Program-made: the position numbers and the translations under genes
Shown: positions 34,200-43,196 of the stretch, piece by piece
How positions within the stretch are numbered: position 1 is the stretch's first letter
How the letters are laid out: every line of letters starts with the position of its first letter
Origin: Chloroflexota bacterium
GTDB taxonomy: Bacteria; Chloroflexota; Limnocylindria; QHBO01
Assembly (NCBI GenBank): GCA_038040195.1
Contig: JBBPIR010000003.1
Coordinates: 44,765 to 108,764, forward strand
Length of the DNA: 64,000 bases
Reading direction: 5' to 3'
The notes under the pieces: model-generated
What the model was told of the DNA's origin: nothing
Databases searched by the model: none
The model's input: the letters and a program-made list of their open reading frames with translations, nothing else

Positions 34200-35311
34200 C
34201 CCGCCGGCTCAGGGTCGGGATCTTTGCCGGTGGCCGCTCAGCCGAGCACGAGGTGAGCATTGCGTCGGCCGAGTCGGTCCTGCGCGAGATCGACCGGGAT
34301 CGGTATGAGCCATACCTCATCTACATCGATGCCGCTGGTGGTTGGCATCTGCCCGCCGGCCCCGCGCCAGAGCTGGGACCGGGCGAGAGCCTGGCCTTGC
34401 GCCTGGGTGCCGAGACGATCCCCGAGCACAGCGCGCGACTCGAATCGGGGGACGCGAGCCTGCCCGTGGTGGCCGACGCCCCGTCCGCGGTTCCTGCGCG
34501 CGCCGCGGTCCGGAACCTGGCCGAGGCCATCGACGTGGCCTTCCTGGCGGTCCATGGCCCGTTCGGCGAGGACGGGACGCTCCAGGGCTTCCTCGAGCTG
34601 GCCGGAATTCCGTATACCGGCGCCGGCGTGCTGGCCAGCGCGGTGGCCATGGACAAGGTCGTTTTCAAGGACCTCATGCGCGGCCACCAGCTTCCCGTGC
34701 TGGACTACACGTGGTTCTCGCTCTCCGCATGGCGCCGCGCGCCGCAGCAGGTCGTGGATGAGATCGTGGCCCGGATCGGCTCCCGCGCGGTGGTCAAGCC
34801 CGCTCGCCTGGGCAGCAGCGTGGGCATGAGCCTGGCGCATGACCCCGACGAGCTGCCGGCCGCCCTCGAGGAGGCATTCGGCTGGGATTCGAAGGTCATC
34901 GTCGAGGCCTACCTGCCCGGGGCCCGTGAGTTCGAGTGCGGCGTGCTGGGCAACGAGGACCCGATCGTCTTCGAGCCCGGCGAGGTCATCAGCCACCATG
35001 AGCTGTACGACTACGAGGCAAAGTACATCCCCGGCCTGGCCGATGTCGTCCCTCGCGCCGATGTCGCGCCGGAGCTGGCGGAACGGCTGCGCGGGCTGGC
35101 GCTTGCCGCCTACCGCGCGGTCGACGCGCGCGGCATGGCGCGCGTCGACTTCCTGGCCGTACCCGACGCGGTCTTCCTGTCCGAGATGAACACCATCCCC
35201 GGCTTCACGACCACCAGCATGTTCCCCAAGCAGGCTGAGCTGGCGGGGATCAGCTTCGCCGACCTCGTGGCGCGGCTCCTCGATCTGGCCCAGGAGGGCT
35301 CGGGCGAATGA
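34196..35311 (+). CDS. ddl: D-alanine--D-alanine ligase
   Basis: ATP-grasp enzyme making the D-Ala-D-Ala dipeptide used by MurF. 371 residues from ATG 34196 (overlaps the murB stop). RVGIFAGGRSAEHEVSIASA, FLAVHGPFGEDGTLQGFLELAGIPYTGAGVLASA, VVKPARLGSSVGMS, and the metal site DFLAVPDAVFLSEMNTIPGFT. The KHELYDYEAKY-type omega loop (SHHELYDYEAKYIPG) with Tyr favours D-Ala over D-lactate. Confidence 0.95.
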   Translation: MTRRLRVGIFAGGRSAEHEVSIASAESVLREIDRDRYEPYLIYIDAAGGWHLPAGPAPELGPGESLALRLGAETIPEHSARLESGDASLPVVADAPSAVPARAAVRNLAEAIDVAFLAVHGPFGEDGTLQGFLELAGIPYTGAGVLASAVAMDKVVFKDLMRGHQLPVLDYTWFSLSAWRRAPQQVVDEIVARIGSRAVVKPARLGSSVGMSLAHDPDELPAALEEAFGWDSKVIVEAYLPGAREFECGVLGNEDPIVFEPGEVISHHELYDYEAKYIPGLADVVPRADVAPELAERLRGLALAAYRAVDARGMARVDFLAVPDAVFLSEMNTIPGFTTTSMFPKQAELAGISFADLVARLLDLAQEGSGE

Positions 35312-36279
35312 GGTGGCAGCGTCTGTTCGAGCCCACCCGTCCGGTCGCCCGGCGCCGCCGTGGGCCGACCAGCCAGGCGGCGACCAGCGCGACCCCCAGC
35401 CGCACGAAGAGCCGGACGACGGGGCACAAGAACCCTGGGCGCGGGCGGCCGGATCGCGGAGCCCGGCCCCCGAAGTCCGTCCCGGCTCCGCGGCGGCGGC
35501 GACGCCGCATCAACTGGGCCCGGATCACCGCGCTGGCGCTGTCCCTGACCATGGTCGCGACCCTGGCGTGGCTGGCCGGCGGTCCGTTGCTCCGCGTTCG
35601 GTTGGTCAGCTACCACGGCGCCGGGTGGACATCGGACAGCGACCTGGACGCGCTGATGGCCCCCGTCATCGGTCGCAGCGCCCTGATGGTCGACGCGGCC
35701 GGCCTGGCCCTCGATCTGAGCGCGCTCCCCGGGGTCGAAGGGGCGAGCGTCGAAGTCGGCGTGCTCGGGTCGGCCCAGGTGACATTGGTCGAGGGCGGCG
35801 CCGTGGCGCTGTGGCGGACGAGCGCGGCGCAGCTCCTGCTGGCCGAGGACGGCACCGTGGTCGGCGTCCAGTCCCGGGAGGCGGTCCCCCGGGGCAGCCT
35901 CGTCGGCCTGCCCGTCATCGACGACCTGCGGGACGCCTCGCATGACCTCACGGTCGGTGACGAGCTGCCTTCCGGCGAGCTGGACGCGGCGCTGGCCCTG
36001 GCGGCGCTGACCGGTAGCCGCCTTGGTTCTCAGACCGCAGTCCTGACCCTGGCACTGGATCCGACCTACGGGTTTGTCCTGTCGTCGCCTCAGGCCGGCT
36101 GGCGGGCAGCGTTCGGCTACTACGGGCTCGATCCGCTCGAGACGCCTGACCGCATGGCCGCCCGGATCGCGTCCCAGGCCAGCGCCGTCCGGACCCTGTT
36201 CGCGGCGCACCCCGAGGCCGGCGTGGCGTGGGTCGATGCCCGCAACCCGGGAAAGGTATATTTCCGTGCCCGGGGCTGA
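35308..36279 (+). CDS. ftsQ: Cell-division protein FtsQ/DivIB
   Basis: 323 residues: a long basic, Pro-rich cytoplasmic N-terminus (about 1-70), one membrane helix (ITALALSLTMVATLAWLAGG), a POTRA domain (VRLVSYHGAGWTSDSDLDALM and on) and a beta domain with QVTLVEGGAVALW. Sequence conservation of FtsQ is low; position between ddl and sbp/ftsA and the domain layout support the call. It would bridge FtsL-type proteins in the divisome. ATG 35308 overlaps the ddl stop. Confidence 0.88.
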   Translation: MRWQRLFEPTRPVARRRRGPTSQAATSATPSRTKSRTTGHKNPGRGRPDRGARPPKSVPAPRRRRRRINWARITALALSLTMVATLAWLAGGPLLRVRLVSYHGAGWTSDSDLDALMAPVIGRSALMVDAAGLALDLSALPGVEGASVEVGVLGSAQVTLVEGGAVALWRTSAAQLLLAEDGTVVGVQSREAVPRGSLVGLPVIDDLRDASHDLTVGDELPSGELDAALALAALTGSRLGSQTAVLTLALDPTYGFVLSSPQAGWRAAFGYYGLDPLETPDRMAARIASQASAVRTLFAAHPEAGVAWVDARNPGKVYFRARG

Positions 36280-36341
36280 GACTGCCGGCCGGACGGCGGC
36301 GGCACCCGCCCCGTCCAAGCATGGGGTCCTTGAACATCCGG

Positions 36342-36665
36342 ATGTGGCTCCCCCTTATCGGGCTCGGGCTCGGCATTCTGCTCGGACTCACCCTCAACGT
36401 GAGCGTCAGCCCGGAACTGGCCCGCTACAGCGCAGTCGCCATCCTGGCCGGGCTGGACTCGATCCTGGGCGCGGTGCGCGCGGAGCTGGATGGCCAGTAC
36501 GACAACCGGATCTTCCTGAGCGGGTTCGTGGCCAACACGGCCGTCGCGGTAGTGCTGACCTTCGTCGGTGATCGGCTCGGGATCGACCTGTACCTCGTGG
36601 CCCTGATCGCCTTCGGCCTCCGCATCTTCCAGAACGTGGCGCTCATTCGGCGCCACTTCCTGTAA
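36342..36665 (+). CDS. sbp: Small basic protein (Sbp, DUF1290), ftsA-linked membrane protein
   Basis: 107 residues with three hydrophobic helices. MWLPLIGLGLGILLG opens it, then the signature GLDSILGAVRAELDGQYDNRIFLSGF and DLYLVALIAFGLRIFQNVALIRRHFL. The family occurs next to ftsA/ftsZ in Gram-positives and Chloroflexota and has no settled function. ATG 36342 is chosen because homologues start MWLPL; ATG 36321 (seven residues longer) is also possible, and neither has a clear ribosome site. Confidence 0.88.
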   Translation: MWLPLIGLGLGILLGLTLNVSVSPELARYSAVAILAGLDSILGAVRAELDGQYDNRIFLSGFVANTAVAVVLTFVGDRLGIDLYLVALIAFGLRIFQNVALIRRHFL

Positions 36666-36693
36666 GGTCGGCCGGCGTCCGAGCGGAGATTTC

Positions 36694-37932
36694 GTGGACA
36701 GAGAGACCGTCCTGGTCGGCATCGACCCTGGCAGCACCAAGGTGACCACCCTCATCGGCGAGGTCACCCCGGCCGGCGACGTGAACGTCGTCGGCTATGG
36801 GATCGCCCCCTCGATTGGCATCAAGAAGGGGATGGTCGCCAACATCGAGCAGACGGTGCAGTCCATTGCCACGTCGATCGAGAAGGCCGAGCGGCTGTCG
36901 GGCTACAAGATCGGTTCGGCCTTCGTGGCGGTCGGGGGTGGCCATATCTCGTCCCAGAACAGCCGGGGCGTGGTAGCGGTCAGCGGACATCGGCGCGAGG
37001 TCAGCAAGGAGGACGTCGCCCGGGCCACCGAGGCCGCCCGCGCGGTTCAGGTGCCGTCCAACCGGGAGATCCTGCATGTGATCCCGCGCGGCTACATCGT
37101 GGACGGACAGGAGGGCATCAAGGACCCGCTTGGGATGAGCGCGGTCCGGCTGGAGGTCGAGACCCACATCGTGGCCGGGGCCAGCACCTCGTTGCAGAAC
37201 CTCACCAAGTGCGTCAGCTCGGCCGGGGTCCAGATTGACGAGCTGGTGATCGCCTCATTGGCCGCCGCCGAGGCGACGCTGAGCGACACCGAGAAGGAGC
37301 TGGGGGTCATCATCGCCGACGTCGGCGGCGGGACGACCGACATGGCCGTTTTCGTGGACGGGGCCGTCCACCATTCGGCGGTGATCCCGGTGGGCGGGAT
37401 CCATGTCACCAACGACGTGGCGATCGGGCTGCGAACCAGTCTCAACCTGGCCGAGGACGTGAAGATCCGGCATGGCACCTCGAACGTGGCCGAGGTTCAG
37501 CCCGAGGAGCTGATCAACGTTGCGGTGATGGGCGACGGCGGGGGACAGACCCTCCAGCGTCGCAAGCTGAGCGAGATCATCGAGGCCCGCATGCGGGAGC
37601 TGTACGAGCTCATCCGGGAGGAGGTCGCACGGTCGGGACATGGCACCCCGCTTCCGGCGGGCCTGGTCCTGACTGGCGGCGGCGCGCGGCTGGCCGGCGT
37701 GGCCGAGCTGGCGCGCGACGTGCTCGAGATGCCGGTCCGGGTCGCCACCCCGCAGGGCGTGGGCGGCCTGATGGATCAGCTCGCGAACCCGGCCTTTTCG
37801 ACCTCGCTGGGACTCCTGCTGTGGGGCGCCCGCAACGTGGGTGCCGAGCCGATCGGCTACACCACTCGCACGCCGATGAGCGCCGGTTTGAGCCGCGCCG
37901 GGACCTGGATCCGGAACCTGTTCCCCGGCTGA
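36694..37932 (+). CDS. ftsA: Cell-division protein FtsA
   Basis: Actin-like membrane tether of FtsZ. 412 residues from GTG 36694: VGIDPGSTKVTTLIGEV (phosphate 1), the 1C domain with FVAVGGGHISSQNSRGVVAV, GVIIADVGGGTTDMAVFVDG (phosphate 2) and AGLVLTGGGARLAGVAELA (adenosine). The C-terminal amphipathic anchor is seen as SRAGTWIRNLFPG. It follows sbp by 28 bp and is separated from ftsZ by 207 bp holding a putative regulatory region. Confidence 0.95.
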   Translation: MDRETVLVGIDPGSTKVTTLIGEVTPAGDVNVVGYGIAPSIGIKKGMVANIEQTVQSIATSIEKAERLSGYKIGSAFVAVGGGHISSQNSRGVVAVSGHRREVSKEDVARATEAARAVQVPSNREILHVIPRGYIVDGQEGIKDPLGMSAVRLEVETHIVAGASTSLQNLTKCVSSAGVQIDELVIASLAAAEATLSDTEKELGVIIADVGGGTTDMAVFVDGAVHHSAVIPVGGIHVTNDVAIGLRTSLNLAEDVKIRHGTSNVAEVQPEELINVAVMGDGGGQTLQRRKLSEIIEARMRELYELIREEVARSGHGTPLPAGLVLTGGGARLAGVAELARDVLEMPVRVATPQGVGGLMDQLANPAFSTSLGLLLWGARNVGAEPIGYTTRTPMSAGLSRAGTWIRNLFPG

Positions 37933-37990
37933 GCCCTTCCGTGTTGCGGCATGGCGATGTGGAGGGCGGAGGGCGTCATCCACCGCCCAA

Positions 37991-38028
37991 CGCGAGGTTG
38001 TGGACAACTCGCCGCGAGGTTGTGGACA
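37991..38028 (+). promoter_or_regulatory. Two 16-bp direct repeats with DnaA-box-like cores upstream of ftsZ
   Basis: CGCGAGGTTGTGGACA occurs at 37991-38006 and again at 38013-38028, 22 bp apart. The first reads TTGTCCACA on the minus strand, an exact high-GC DnaA box; the second is CTGTCCACA. They lie 31-68 bp upstream of the ftsZ -10 candidate. Confidence 0.5.
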
Positions 38029-38058
38029 GATCGACTCTCCCTCGCATGGGACGGTCGG

Positions 38059-38064
38059 TAGAAT
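38059..38064 (+). promoter_or_regulatory. -10 box candidate for an ftsZ promoter
   Basis: TAGAAT lies 75 nt before the ftsZ ATG; no clear -35. It would give ftsZ its own transcript in addition to dcw read-through. Confidence 0.4.
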
Positions 38065-38139
38065 CGGCCCAGGCCCGTTAACTCTGGGTTCGGACCCTTC
38101 CCGTGCCCGGCCATACCGCCTGCACCCAGGAGGATTCGC

Positions 38140-39396
38140 ATGCCGCTCAGGTCCGACGCAGAGAACTTCGCCCTGATCAAGGTCATCGGCATCGGTGGCG
38201 GAGGAAGCAACGCCGTCAACCGCATGATCCGCGCCGAGATGATGGGCGTCGAGTTCATCGCCGTGAACACGGATGCCCAGGCGCTGCTCCAGAGCGACGC
38301 GCCGCACAAGATCCGCATCGGCGACAAGATCACCCGCGGCCTGGGGGCCGGCGCCGACCCGGCCATCGGCCAGCGCGCGGCGGAAGAGGACTCGGAGAAG
38401 ATCTACGAGGCGCTCAAGGACGCCGACATGATCTTCATCACCGCCGGCATGGGCGGGGGCACGGGATCGGGCGCCGCGCCGGTGGTGGCCGAGATCGCCA
38501 AGGACCTCGGCGCCCTCACCGTGGCGGTCGTGACCAAGCCGTTCAGCTTCGAGGGCGTGCGCCGCAAGCTGGTGGCCGAGCAGTTCACAGAGGCCCTCAA
38601 GGACAAGGTCGACACCCTGATCACGATCCCCAACGACCGGCTGCGCGAGGTCGTGGACAAGAAGACCTCGATCCTCGACGCGTTCCGGGTGGTGGACGAC
38701 GTCCTGCGCCAGGGCGTGCAGGGCATCAGCGACCTGATCATGGTGCCGGGCCTCATCAACCTGGACTTCGCGGACGTGAAGACGATCATGCGCGAGGCCG
38801 GGAGCAGCATGATGGGAATCGGCGTCGGAAGCGGCGAGAACCGCGCCGTGGAGGCGGCTCGGGCGGCGGTCATGAGCCCGCTGCTGGAGATCAACATCCA
38901 GGGCGCCCGCGGCATCCTGTTCAACGTCACCGGCGGCAGCGACCTCGGCCTGTTCGAGGTCAACGAGGCGGCCGAGGTGATCAAGGAGGCCGCCGATCCG
39001 GAGGCCAACATCATCTTCGGCACGGTCATCGACGACCGGATGCGGGACGAGGTCAAGGTGACGGTCATCGCCACCGGCTTCGATGGGACCCGCAAGCCGA
39101 AGCCCGGCCCGCGAGCCGCGGTCAGTGAGGCGGCCGTCGGTCTTGAATCGTCACTCGACGCGAAGAGCCGCGAGCTGCTGGCCGAGATCGAGCGCGAACG
39201 GGCCGAGCGATCGCCATTCGCCGTGACGCCGGCGTCCGATCCGCTGCCCGTCGAGCCCGAGCCGGCGGAGGTCAGCCGGTTGCGTGACCGTGAGCCGGTC
39301 CCGTCGCGTCCGACCTCACTCGAACGACCCGCGTACGGCGACACCGACCTCGACATCCCGAGCTTCCTGCGCCAGCCGAACCGCGAACGCGAGTAA
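38140..39396 (+). CDS. ftsZ: Cell-division GTPase FtsZ
   Basis: Tubulin-like GTPase forming the division ring. 418 residues with ribosome site AGGAGG (38128-38133). [14 protein letters not shown], the tubulin signature [18 protein letters not shown], the T7-loop region [13 protein letters not shown], and [22 protein letters not shown]. After a variable linker it ends with [12 protein letters not shown], the conserved C-terminal peptide that binds FtsA/SepF. There is a strong hairpin downstream. Confidence 0.97.
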   Translation: MPLRSDAENFALIKVIGIGGGGSNAVNRMIRAEMMGVEFIAVNTDAQALLQSDAPHKIRIGDKITRGLGAGADPAIGQRAAEEDSEKIYEALKDADMIFITAGMGGGTGSGAAPVVAEIAKDLGALTVAVVTKPFSFEGVRRKLVAEQFTEALKDKVDTLITIPNDRLREVVDKKTSILDAFRVVDDVLRQGVQGISDLIMVPGLINLDFADVKTIMREAGSSMMGIGVGSGENRAVEAARAAVMSPLLEINIQGARGILFNVTGGSDLGLFEVNEAAEVIKEAADPEANIIFGTVIDDRMRDEVKVTVIATGFDGTRKPKPGPRAAVSEAAVGLESSLDAKSRELLAEIERERAERSPFAVTPASDPLPVEPEPAEVSRLRDREPVPSRPTSLERPAYGDTDLDIPSFLRQPNRERE

Positions 39397-39417
39397 GGCG
39401 GCTCGGCATGGACCGAT

Positions 39418-39441
39418 GAGCCCCGGCTGCGGCCGGGGCTC
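39418..39441 (+). terminator. GC-rich hairpin after ftsZ, possible terminator
   Basis: GAGCCCCGGC and GCCGGGGCTC form a perfect 10-bp stem around a TGCG loop, 22 bp after the ftsZ stop. No T-run follows (CGTTGCG), so termination may be partial or Rho-assisted. Confidence 0.55.
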
Positions 39442-39456
39442 GTTGCGTACCGGGAC

Positions 39457-40188
39457 ATGACCGATACCGATCCGCTGGTCGCTGCCATCGCCGAGCGCTG
39501 GGCCCACGTTCAGGCCCGCATCCATGCCGCCGCCGCGGACGCGGGCCGCGATCCGGCCCGCGTTCGGGTGGTGGCGGTCAGCAAAGGCTTCGGGATCGAC
39601 GTCGTCCGCGCCGCGCGCCGCGCCGGACTGGAGCGGTTTGGGGAGAACCGAGTGCAGGAAGCCGAGGCCAAGGTCGTCTCCGTGCCCGACGTGGAGTGGC
39701 ATCTCGTCGGCCACCTGCAGGCGAACAAGGCGCGGCGGGCGGTGGTCATGTTCCCGTGGCTCGGGGCCATCGATTCGGTGGCCCTGCTGGAACGAATTGA
39801 CGCCCTCGCCGACGAGCTGCGCCTGCGGCCACGGGTCCTGCTCCAGGTCAACCTGACCGGATCGGCGTCCCAGCACGGTTTCGGGCTGAGCGCGCTCGGA
39901 TCCGGAGGCAGCGACCGCGCGGGGCTGGCCCGGTCGATGGCCTCGATCCGGGCCGCGCGGGTTGAGGGCCTGATGGGGATCGGTCCCCTGACGAGCCGGG
40001 TCGACGCCTCTCGTGCGGCCTTCGCGCGGCTCCGCCAGCTCCGCGATGAGCTTGAGCAGGAGACGGCCCAACCTCTGCCCGAGCTCTCGATGGGCATGAG
40101 TGCGGACCTTGAATCCGCGGTGGCCGAAGGAGCGACCCTGGTCCGTGCCGGGACGGCGCTGTTCGGGGAGCGGCCGATCACCGACTGA
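39457..40188 (+). CDS. yggS: PLP-binding homeostasis protein YggS/PROSC family
   Basis: 243 residues, alanine-racemase-like barrel that holds pyridoxal phosphate without enzymatic turnover. RVVAVSKGFGIDVVRAAR contains the PLP-lysine, then FGENRVQEAEAK, WHLVGHLQANKA and the C-terminal ELSMGMSADLESAVAEGATLVRAGTALFG, which binds the phosphate. It normally lies downstream of ftsZ, as here, before yggT. Confidence 0.93.
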   Translation: MTDTDPLVAAIAERWAHVQARIHAAAADAGRDPARVRVVAVSKGFGIDVVRAARRAGLERFGENRVQEAEAKVVSVPDVEWHLVGHLQANKARRAVVMFPWLGAIDSVALLERIDALADELRLRPRVLLQVNLTGSASQHGFGLSALGSGGSDRAGLARSMASIRAARVEGLMGIGPLTSRVDASRAAFARLRQLRDELEQETAQPLPELSMGMSADLESAVAEGATLVRAGTALFGERPITD

Positions 40189-40218
40189 CCGCAATTCCGG
40201 GCGCGTTCAGGGCGCTGC

Positions 40219-40224
40219 TATTCT
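40219..40224 (+). promoter_or_regulatory. -10 box 6 nt before yggT (leaderless-type promoter)
   Basis: TATTCT, then GGCCCG, then GTG 40231. Confidence 0.45.
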
Positions 40225-40230
40225 GGCCCG

Positions 40231-40482
40231 GTGGCAGGGGTCCTCATCACCTTCATCAAGCTGCTCAGCACCCTCCTCTGGGTGCTGATCCTGGCCCGGG
40301 TCCTCATCAGCTGGACCAATCCGCGAGGCGGCGGCCCGGTGACGGCGTTCGTGTACCAGTTCACCGAGCCGATCCTGGCGCCCATCCGCCGCCTGATCCC
40401 GCCCACGTCGGGGATCGACTGGTCGCCGCTGATCGCGATGTTGATCCTGTCCGTCGTCTCGCGCGTCGTCTACGCCCTCTGA
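40231..40482 (+). CDS. yggT: YggT-family membrane protein
   Basis: 83 residues with two membrane helices (FIKLLSTLLWVLILARVLISW and SPLIAMLILSVVSRVVYAL) separated by the family loop FTEPILAPIRRLIPP. The family is linked to cell division and osmotic response in several bacteria but the mechanism is unknown. It stands in its common place after ftsZ-yggS. GTG start with a -10 box immediately upstream. Confidence 0.9.
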   Translation: MAGVLITFIKLLSTLLWVLILARVLISWTNPRGGGPVTAFVYQFTEPILAPIRRLIPPTSGIDWSPLIAMLILSVVSRVVYAL

Positions 40483-40515
40483 GACGCGCCCTGTGGGAGC
40501 CGATCAGGGCGTCGC

Positions 40516-40521
40516 TATACT
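40516..40521 (+). promoter_or_regulatory. -10 box of the tRNA-Val promoter
   Basis: TATACT lies 14 nt before the mature tRNA-Val, so transcription would begin about 8 nt before it. Confidence 0.55.
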
Positions 40522-40535
40522 GGCCGTCCCCCGGT

Positions 40536-40612
40536 GGGCGATTAGCTCAGCTGGTTAGAGTGCACGGTTCACATCCGTGAGGTCACTGGTTCGAATCCAG
40601 TATCGCCCACCA
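40536..40612 (+). tRNA. tRNA-Val (CAC), CCA encoded
   Basis: Acceptor GGGCGAT (40536-40542) pairs with ATCGCCC (40602-40608). The anticodon stem CACGG/CCGTG encloses loop TTCACAT with anticodon CAC. Discriminator A40609, CCA 40610-40612. 77 nt in all. It is a single gene between yggT and the MFS gene. Confidence 0.95.
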
Positions 40613-40642
40613 CCCCTACGCTGAGCCGCTGAGACCCGACCG

Positions 40643-41956
40643 ATGCGGTCACTCCTCGCTCGTCTGCGCCGCGTCCGCATTCTCGAGCCGCTCGCCGAGC
40701 GCGACTTTGCCCTCCTGACCGTCGGCGCGTTCATCTCGCTGCTCGGCGACGGCTTCTTCTACGTCGCGCTGGCCTGGCAGGTGTACGAGATCAGCAACGT
40801 GCCCACCGCCCTGTCGCTCGTCGGCCTGGCGTGGACCCTTCCGCTCTTGTTCTTCGTCCTGATCGGCGGCGTGTTCAGTGACCGATACGACCGCCGCTGG
40901 CTGCTGATCGGCGCCGATCTGATTCGCGCCGCGGCGATTGGGACGCTCGGTCTGCTGTCCGTGTCCGGCGTACTCGAGCTGTGGCACGTGGTGGCCCTCA
41001 TCGCGTTCGTCGGGCTGGGCGACGCCTTCTTCAACCCGGCCTCGACCGCCATCGTGCCCGACCTGCTTCCCGAGGAGCTGCTGCCGCAGGCCAACGCCCT
41101 GCAGGGATTGGTGCGCCCGCTGACCGTGCGCCTGGTCGGACCCGCGCTCGGCGGCCTGACGGTTGCGGTGGTTGGGCCCGGGACCGCGTTTCTCATCGAC
41201 GGTGGCAGCTTCATCGTCTCGGCTGTATCGGTGGCGGCCATCGCGCCGCGGCCACGTCGAGAGGTGGTCAGTCACGGCGTGCGCCAGACCCTGGTCGAGA
41301 TGCGCGAAGGCCTGGCATACGTCCGTGCCACGCCATGGATCTGGGCGACGCTCATCTCGGCGATGTTGGCCTTGCTGGTCTTCATCGGCCCCGAAGAGGT
41401 GCTGCTCCCATTCCTGGTCAAGAACCGGCTGGAGCTGGGGCCCGACGCCCTGGGCGCAATCTTCGCGGCGGGCGGGGTGGGGGCGGTGTTGATGGCCATC
41501 GTGGTCGGTCAGGTTGGGCTGCCGCGCCGGCGGGTGACCGCCATGTACGCGTCTTGGTCGGCTGGCGTGCTCCTCATCGCCGGATTCGGGCTCATGACCG
41601 AGCTCTGGCATGCGCTGCTCCTGTCGGCGGCCGGCGCGGCGCTGTTCGAGGTGGGGTCGATCATCTGGCTCACCATGCTCCAGCAGCTGGTGCCGCGCGA
41701 GCTGCTGGGGCGCGTCTCGAGCCTCGACTGGCTGGTCTCCATCGGCCTGGTGCCAGTCTCCTTTGCGCTCACGGGCCCGGTGGCCGGCGTGATCGGGGCC
41801 GAGGCCACGCTGGTCGTGGGCGGCGTGGTTGGCGCGATCCTCATGGGCGGGCTGCTCTTCTATCCCGGCGTGCGGGATCCCGAGCGGGAGCCGGCGCCGA
41901 GCGGGGTCGCCGACGCCACCCAACCAACGGCAACCTCTGGCGTCCGGGATCCCTGA
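40643..41956 (+). CDS. MFS transporter, EntS-like exporter family
   Basis: 437 residues with twelve predicted membrane helices. The start is typical of the MFS_3 / enterobactin-exporter-like group: LAERDFALLTVGAFISLLGDGFFYVALAWQVYEIS. It has the loop 2-3 motif GGVFSDRYDRRWLL, FFNPASTAIVPDLLPEELLPQANAL, and the second-half MLQQLVPRELLGRVSSLDWL. Such proteins usually export small molecules by proton antiport. The substrate cannot be inferred. It is followed 1 bp after its stop by a glycosyltransferase gene, so the two are probably co-transcribed. Confidence 0.88.
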   Translation: MRSLLARLRRVRILEPLAERDFALLTVGAFISLLGDGFFYVALAWQVYEISNVPTALSLVGLAWTLPLLFFVLIGGVFSDRYDRRWLLIGADLIRAAAIGTLGLLSVSGVLELWHVVALIAFVGLGDAFFNPASTAIVPDLLPEELLPQANALQGLVRPLTVRLVGPALGGLTVAVVGPGTAFLIDGGSFIVSAVSVAAIAPRPRREVVSHGVRQTLVEMREGLAYVRATPWIWATLISAMLALLVFIGPEEVLLPFLVKNRLELGPDALGAIFAAGGVGAVLMAIVVGQVGLPRRRVTAMYASWSAGVLLIAGFGLMTELWHALLLSAAGAALFEVGSIIWLTMLQQLVPRELLGRVSSLDWLVSIGLVPVSFALTGPVAGVIGAEATLVVGGVVGAILMGGLLFYPGVRDPEREPAPSGVADATQPTATSGVRDP

Positions 41957-41957
41957 G

Positions 41958-43154
41958 ATGCGGGTCGCCATCTTCGGTGAGTCCTACCTGCCCCATCTTT
42001 CCGGGGTGACGGTCTCGACCGAGGCGCTGGCCCGCGGTCTGGGCGCCCTGGGCCACCAGGTCCTGCTCGTCGTGCCGAATCCGGGGTCAGGATCCGATCC
42101 GGGGACCGCGGGCGCGCCCGGGCCCGACCCCGAGACCGCATGGCTGCCGTCCTACCACCTGCCTCCGGCCCCGCCGGGCTACCGGATGCCGGTGCCGCTG
42201 CCCTCTGCCGCGCTGCGACGGGCGGTGGCGTTCGCGCCCGACGTCGTCCACGCCAACTCGCCGTTCACCTCGGGGATCATGGCCCGCGCGGTGGCCCGGC
42301 GTGCCGGCGCCCCGCTGGTGTTCACGCATCACACCCGCTTCGCCGACTACGGCCACTACCTGGGGCCTCTGGCCGGCGTCTCGAGCCGGGTGACCGATGC
42401 CTGGCTGGAGGCCTGGTGGGCCGGCTGTGCGGCGGTAGTGGCTCCGTCGGAAGATCTGGCTGTCGAGATCCGCGCCGCGCTCGGGCCTCGTCCACGCCCG
42501 CTGGTGCGGATGATCCCCACCGGCGTCGACGTGGCGGGCATCGCGGCATTGCCGGAGGGCCATCCGCGCCGGCTGGCCGGGTGGCCCCACGACAGCATCG
42601 TCCTGGTCAGCCTGGGGCGCGTGGCGCGGGAGAAGAGCCCCGAGGTGCTGGTCGACGCGTTTGTCCGAGCCGCCCGCCGGCGGCCGAGGCTCCGCTTGCT
42701 GTTCGTCGGCGGGGGACCCGCCGAGGACGCGCTCCACGCCCGCGCGGCCGAGGCCGGGATGTCAGGGCGGGTGCACATCACAGGCCTGCTGCCGCGGGAC
42801 GAGGCCCTGGCCCTGGTGAAGGCCAGCGACCTGTTCGTCTTTGCCTCGCAGACCGAGACCCAGGGCCTGGTCCTGGCCGAGGCTCTCGCGGCCGGGCTGC
42901 CGGTGGTGGCCGTCGCGGGACCTGGGCTCGCGTCGACCATCCGGCCCGGCATCGATGGCGAATTGGTGCCTGCCGAACCAGGAGCCACCCGCGCTGAGCG
43001 TCTGGGGGTCGTCGCCGGCGCCCTGGCCGGGGATCGGCGGCGACAAGAACGCATGGCCGCCCAGGCCCGAGAGGGCGCGGCACGCTTTGACGCTCGCACC
43101 CGGGTGGCCGAGGTCGCCGGGCTCTATCTCGAGCTCCTGGCGGGCCGCCGATGA
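41958..43154 (+). CDS. Glycosyltransferase family 4, possible glycolipid synthase
   Basis: 398 residues from ATG 41958, giving MRVAIFGESYLPHLSGVTVSTEALARGL at the start, a GT-B N-domain characteristic. VHANSPFTSGIMARAVARRAG and LVFTHHTRFADYGHYL follow, then the C-domain: RMIPTGVDVAGI, LVSLGRVAREKSPEVLVDAF, FVGGGPAED, and the E-x7-E motif in QTETQGLVLAEALAAGLPVVA. This layout matches diacylglycerol glucosyl- or phosphatidylinositol mannosyltransferases, so a membrane glycolipid role is likely but unproven. Confidence 0.88.
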   Translation: MRVAIFGESYLPHLSGVTVSTEALARGLGALGHQVLLVVPNPGSGSDPGTAGAPGPDPETAWLPSYHLPPAPPGYRMPVPLPSAALRRAVAFAPDVVHANSPFTSGIMARAVARRAGAPLVFTHHTRFADYGHYLGPLAGVSSRVTDAWLEAWWAGCAAVVAPSEDLAVEIRAALGPRPRPLVRMIPTGVDVAGIAALPEGHPRRLAGWPHDSIVLVSLGRVAREKSPEVLVDAFVRAARRRPRLRLLFVGGGPAEDALHARAAEAGMSGRVHITGLLPRDEALALVKASDLFVFASQTETQGLVLAEALAAGLPVVAVAGPGLASTIRPGIDGELVPAEPGATRAERLGVVAGALAGDRRRQERMAAQAREGAARFDARTRVAEVAGLYLELLAGRR

Positions 43155-43196
43155 CCGGGCTTGCGGCCGGGGAGGCGCCGACTACAATGCCGTGAC

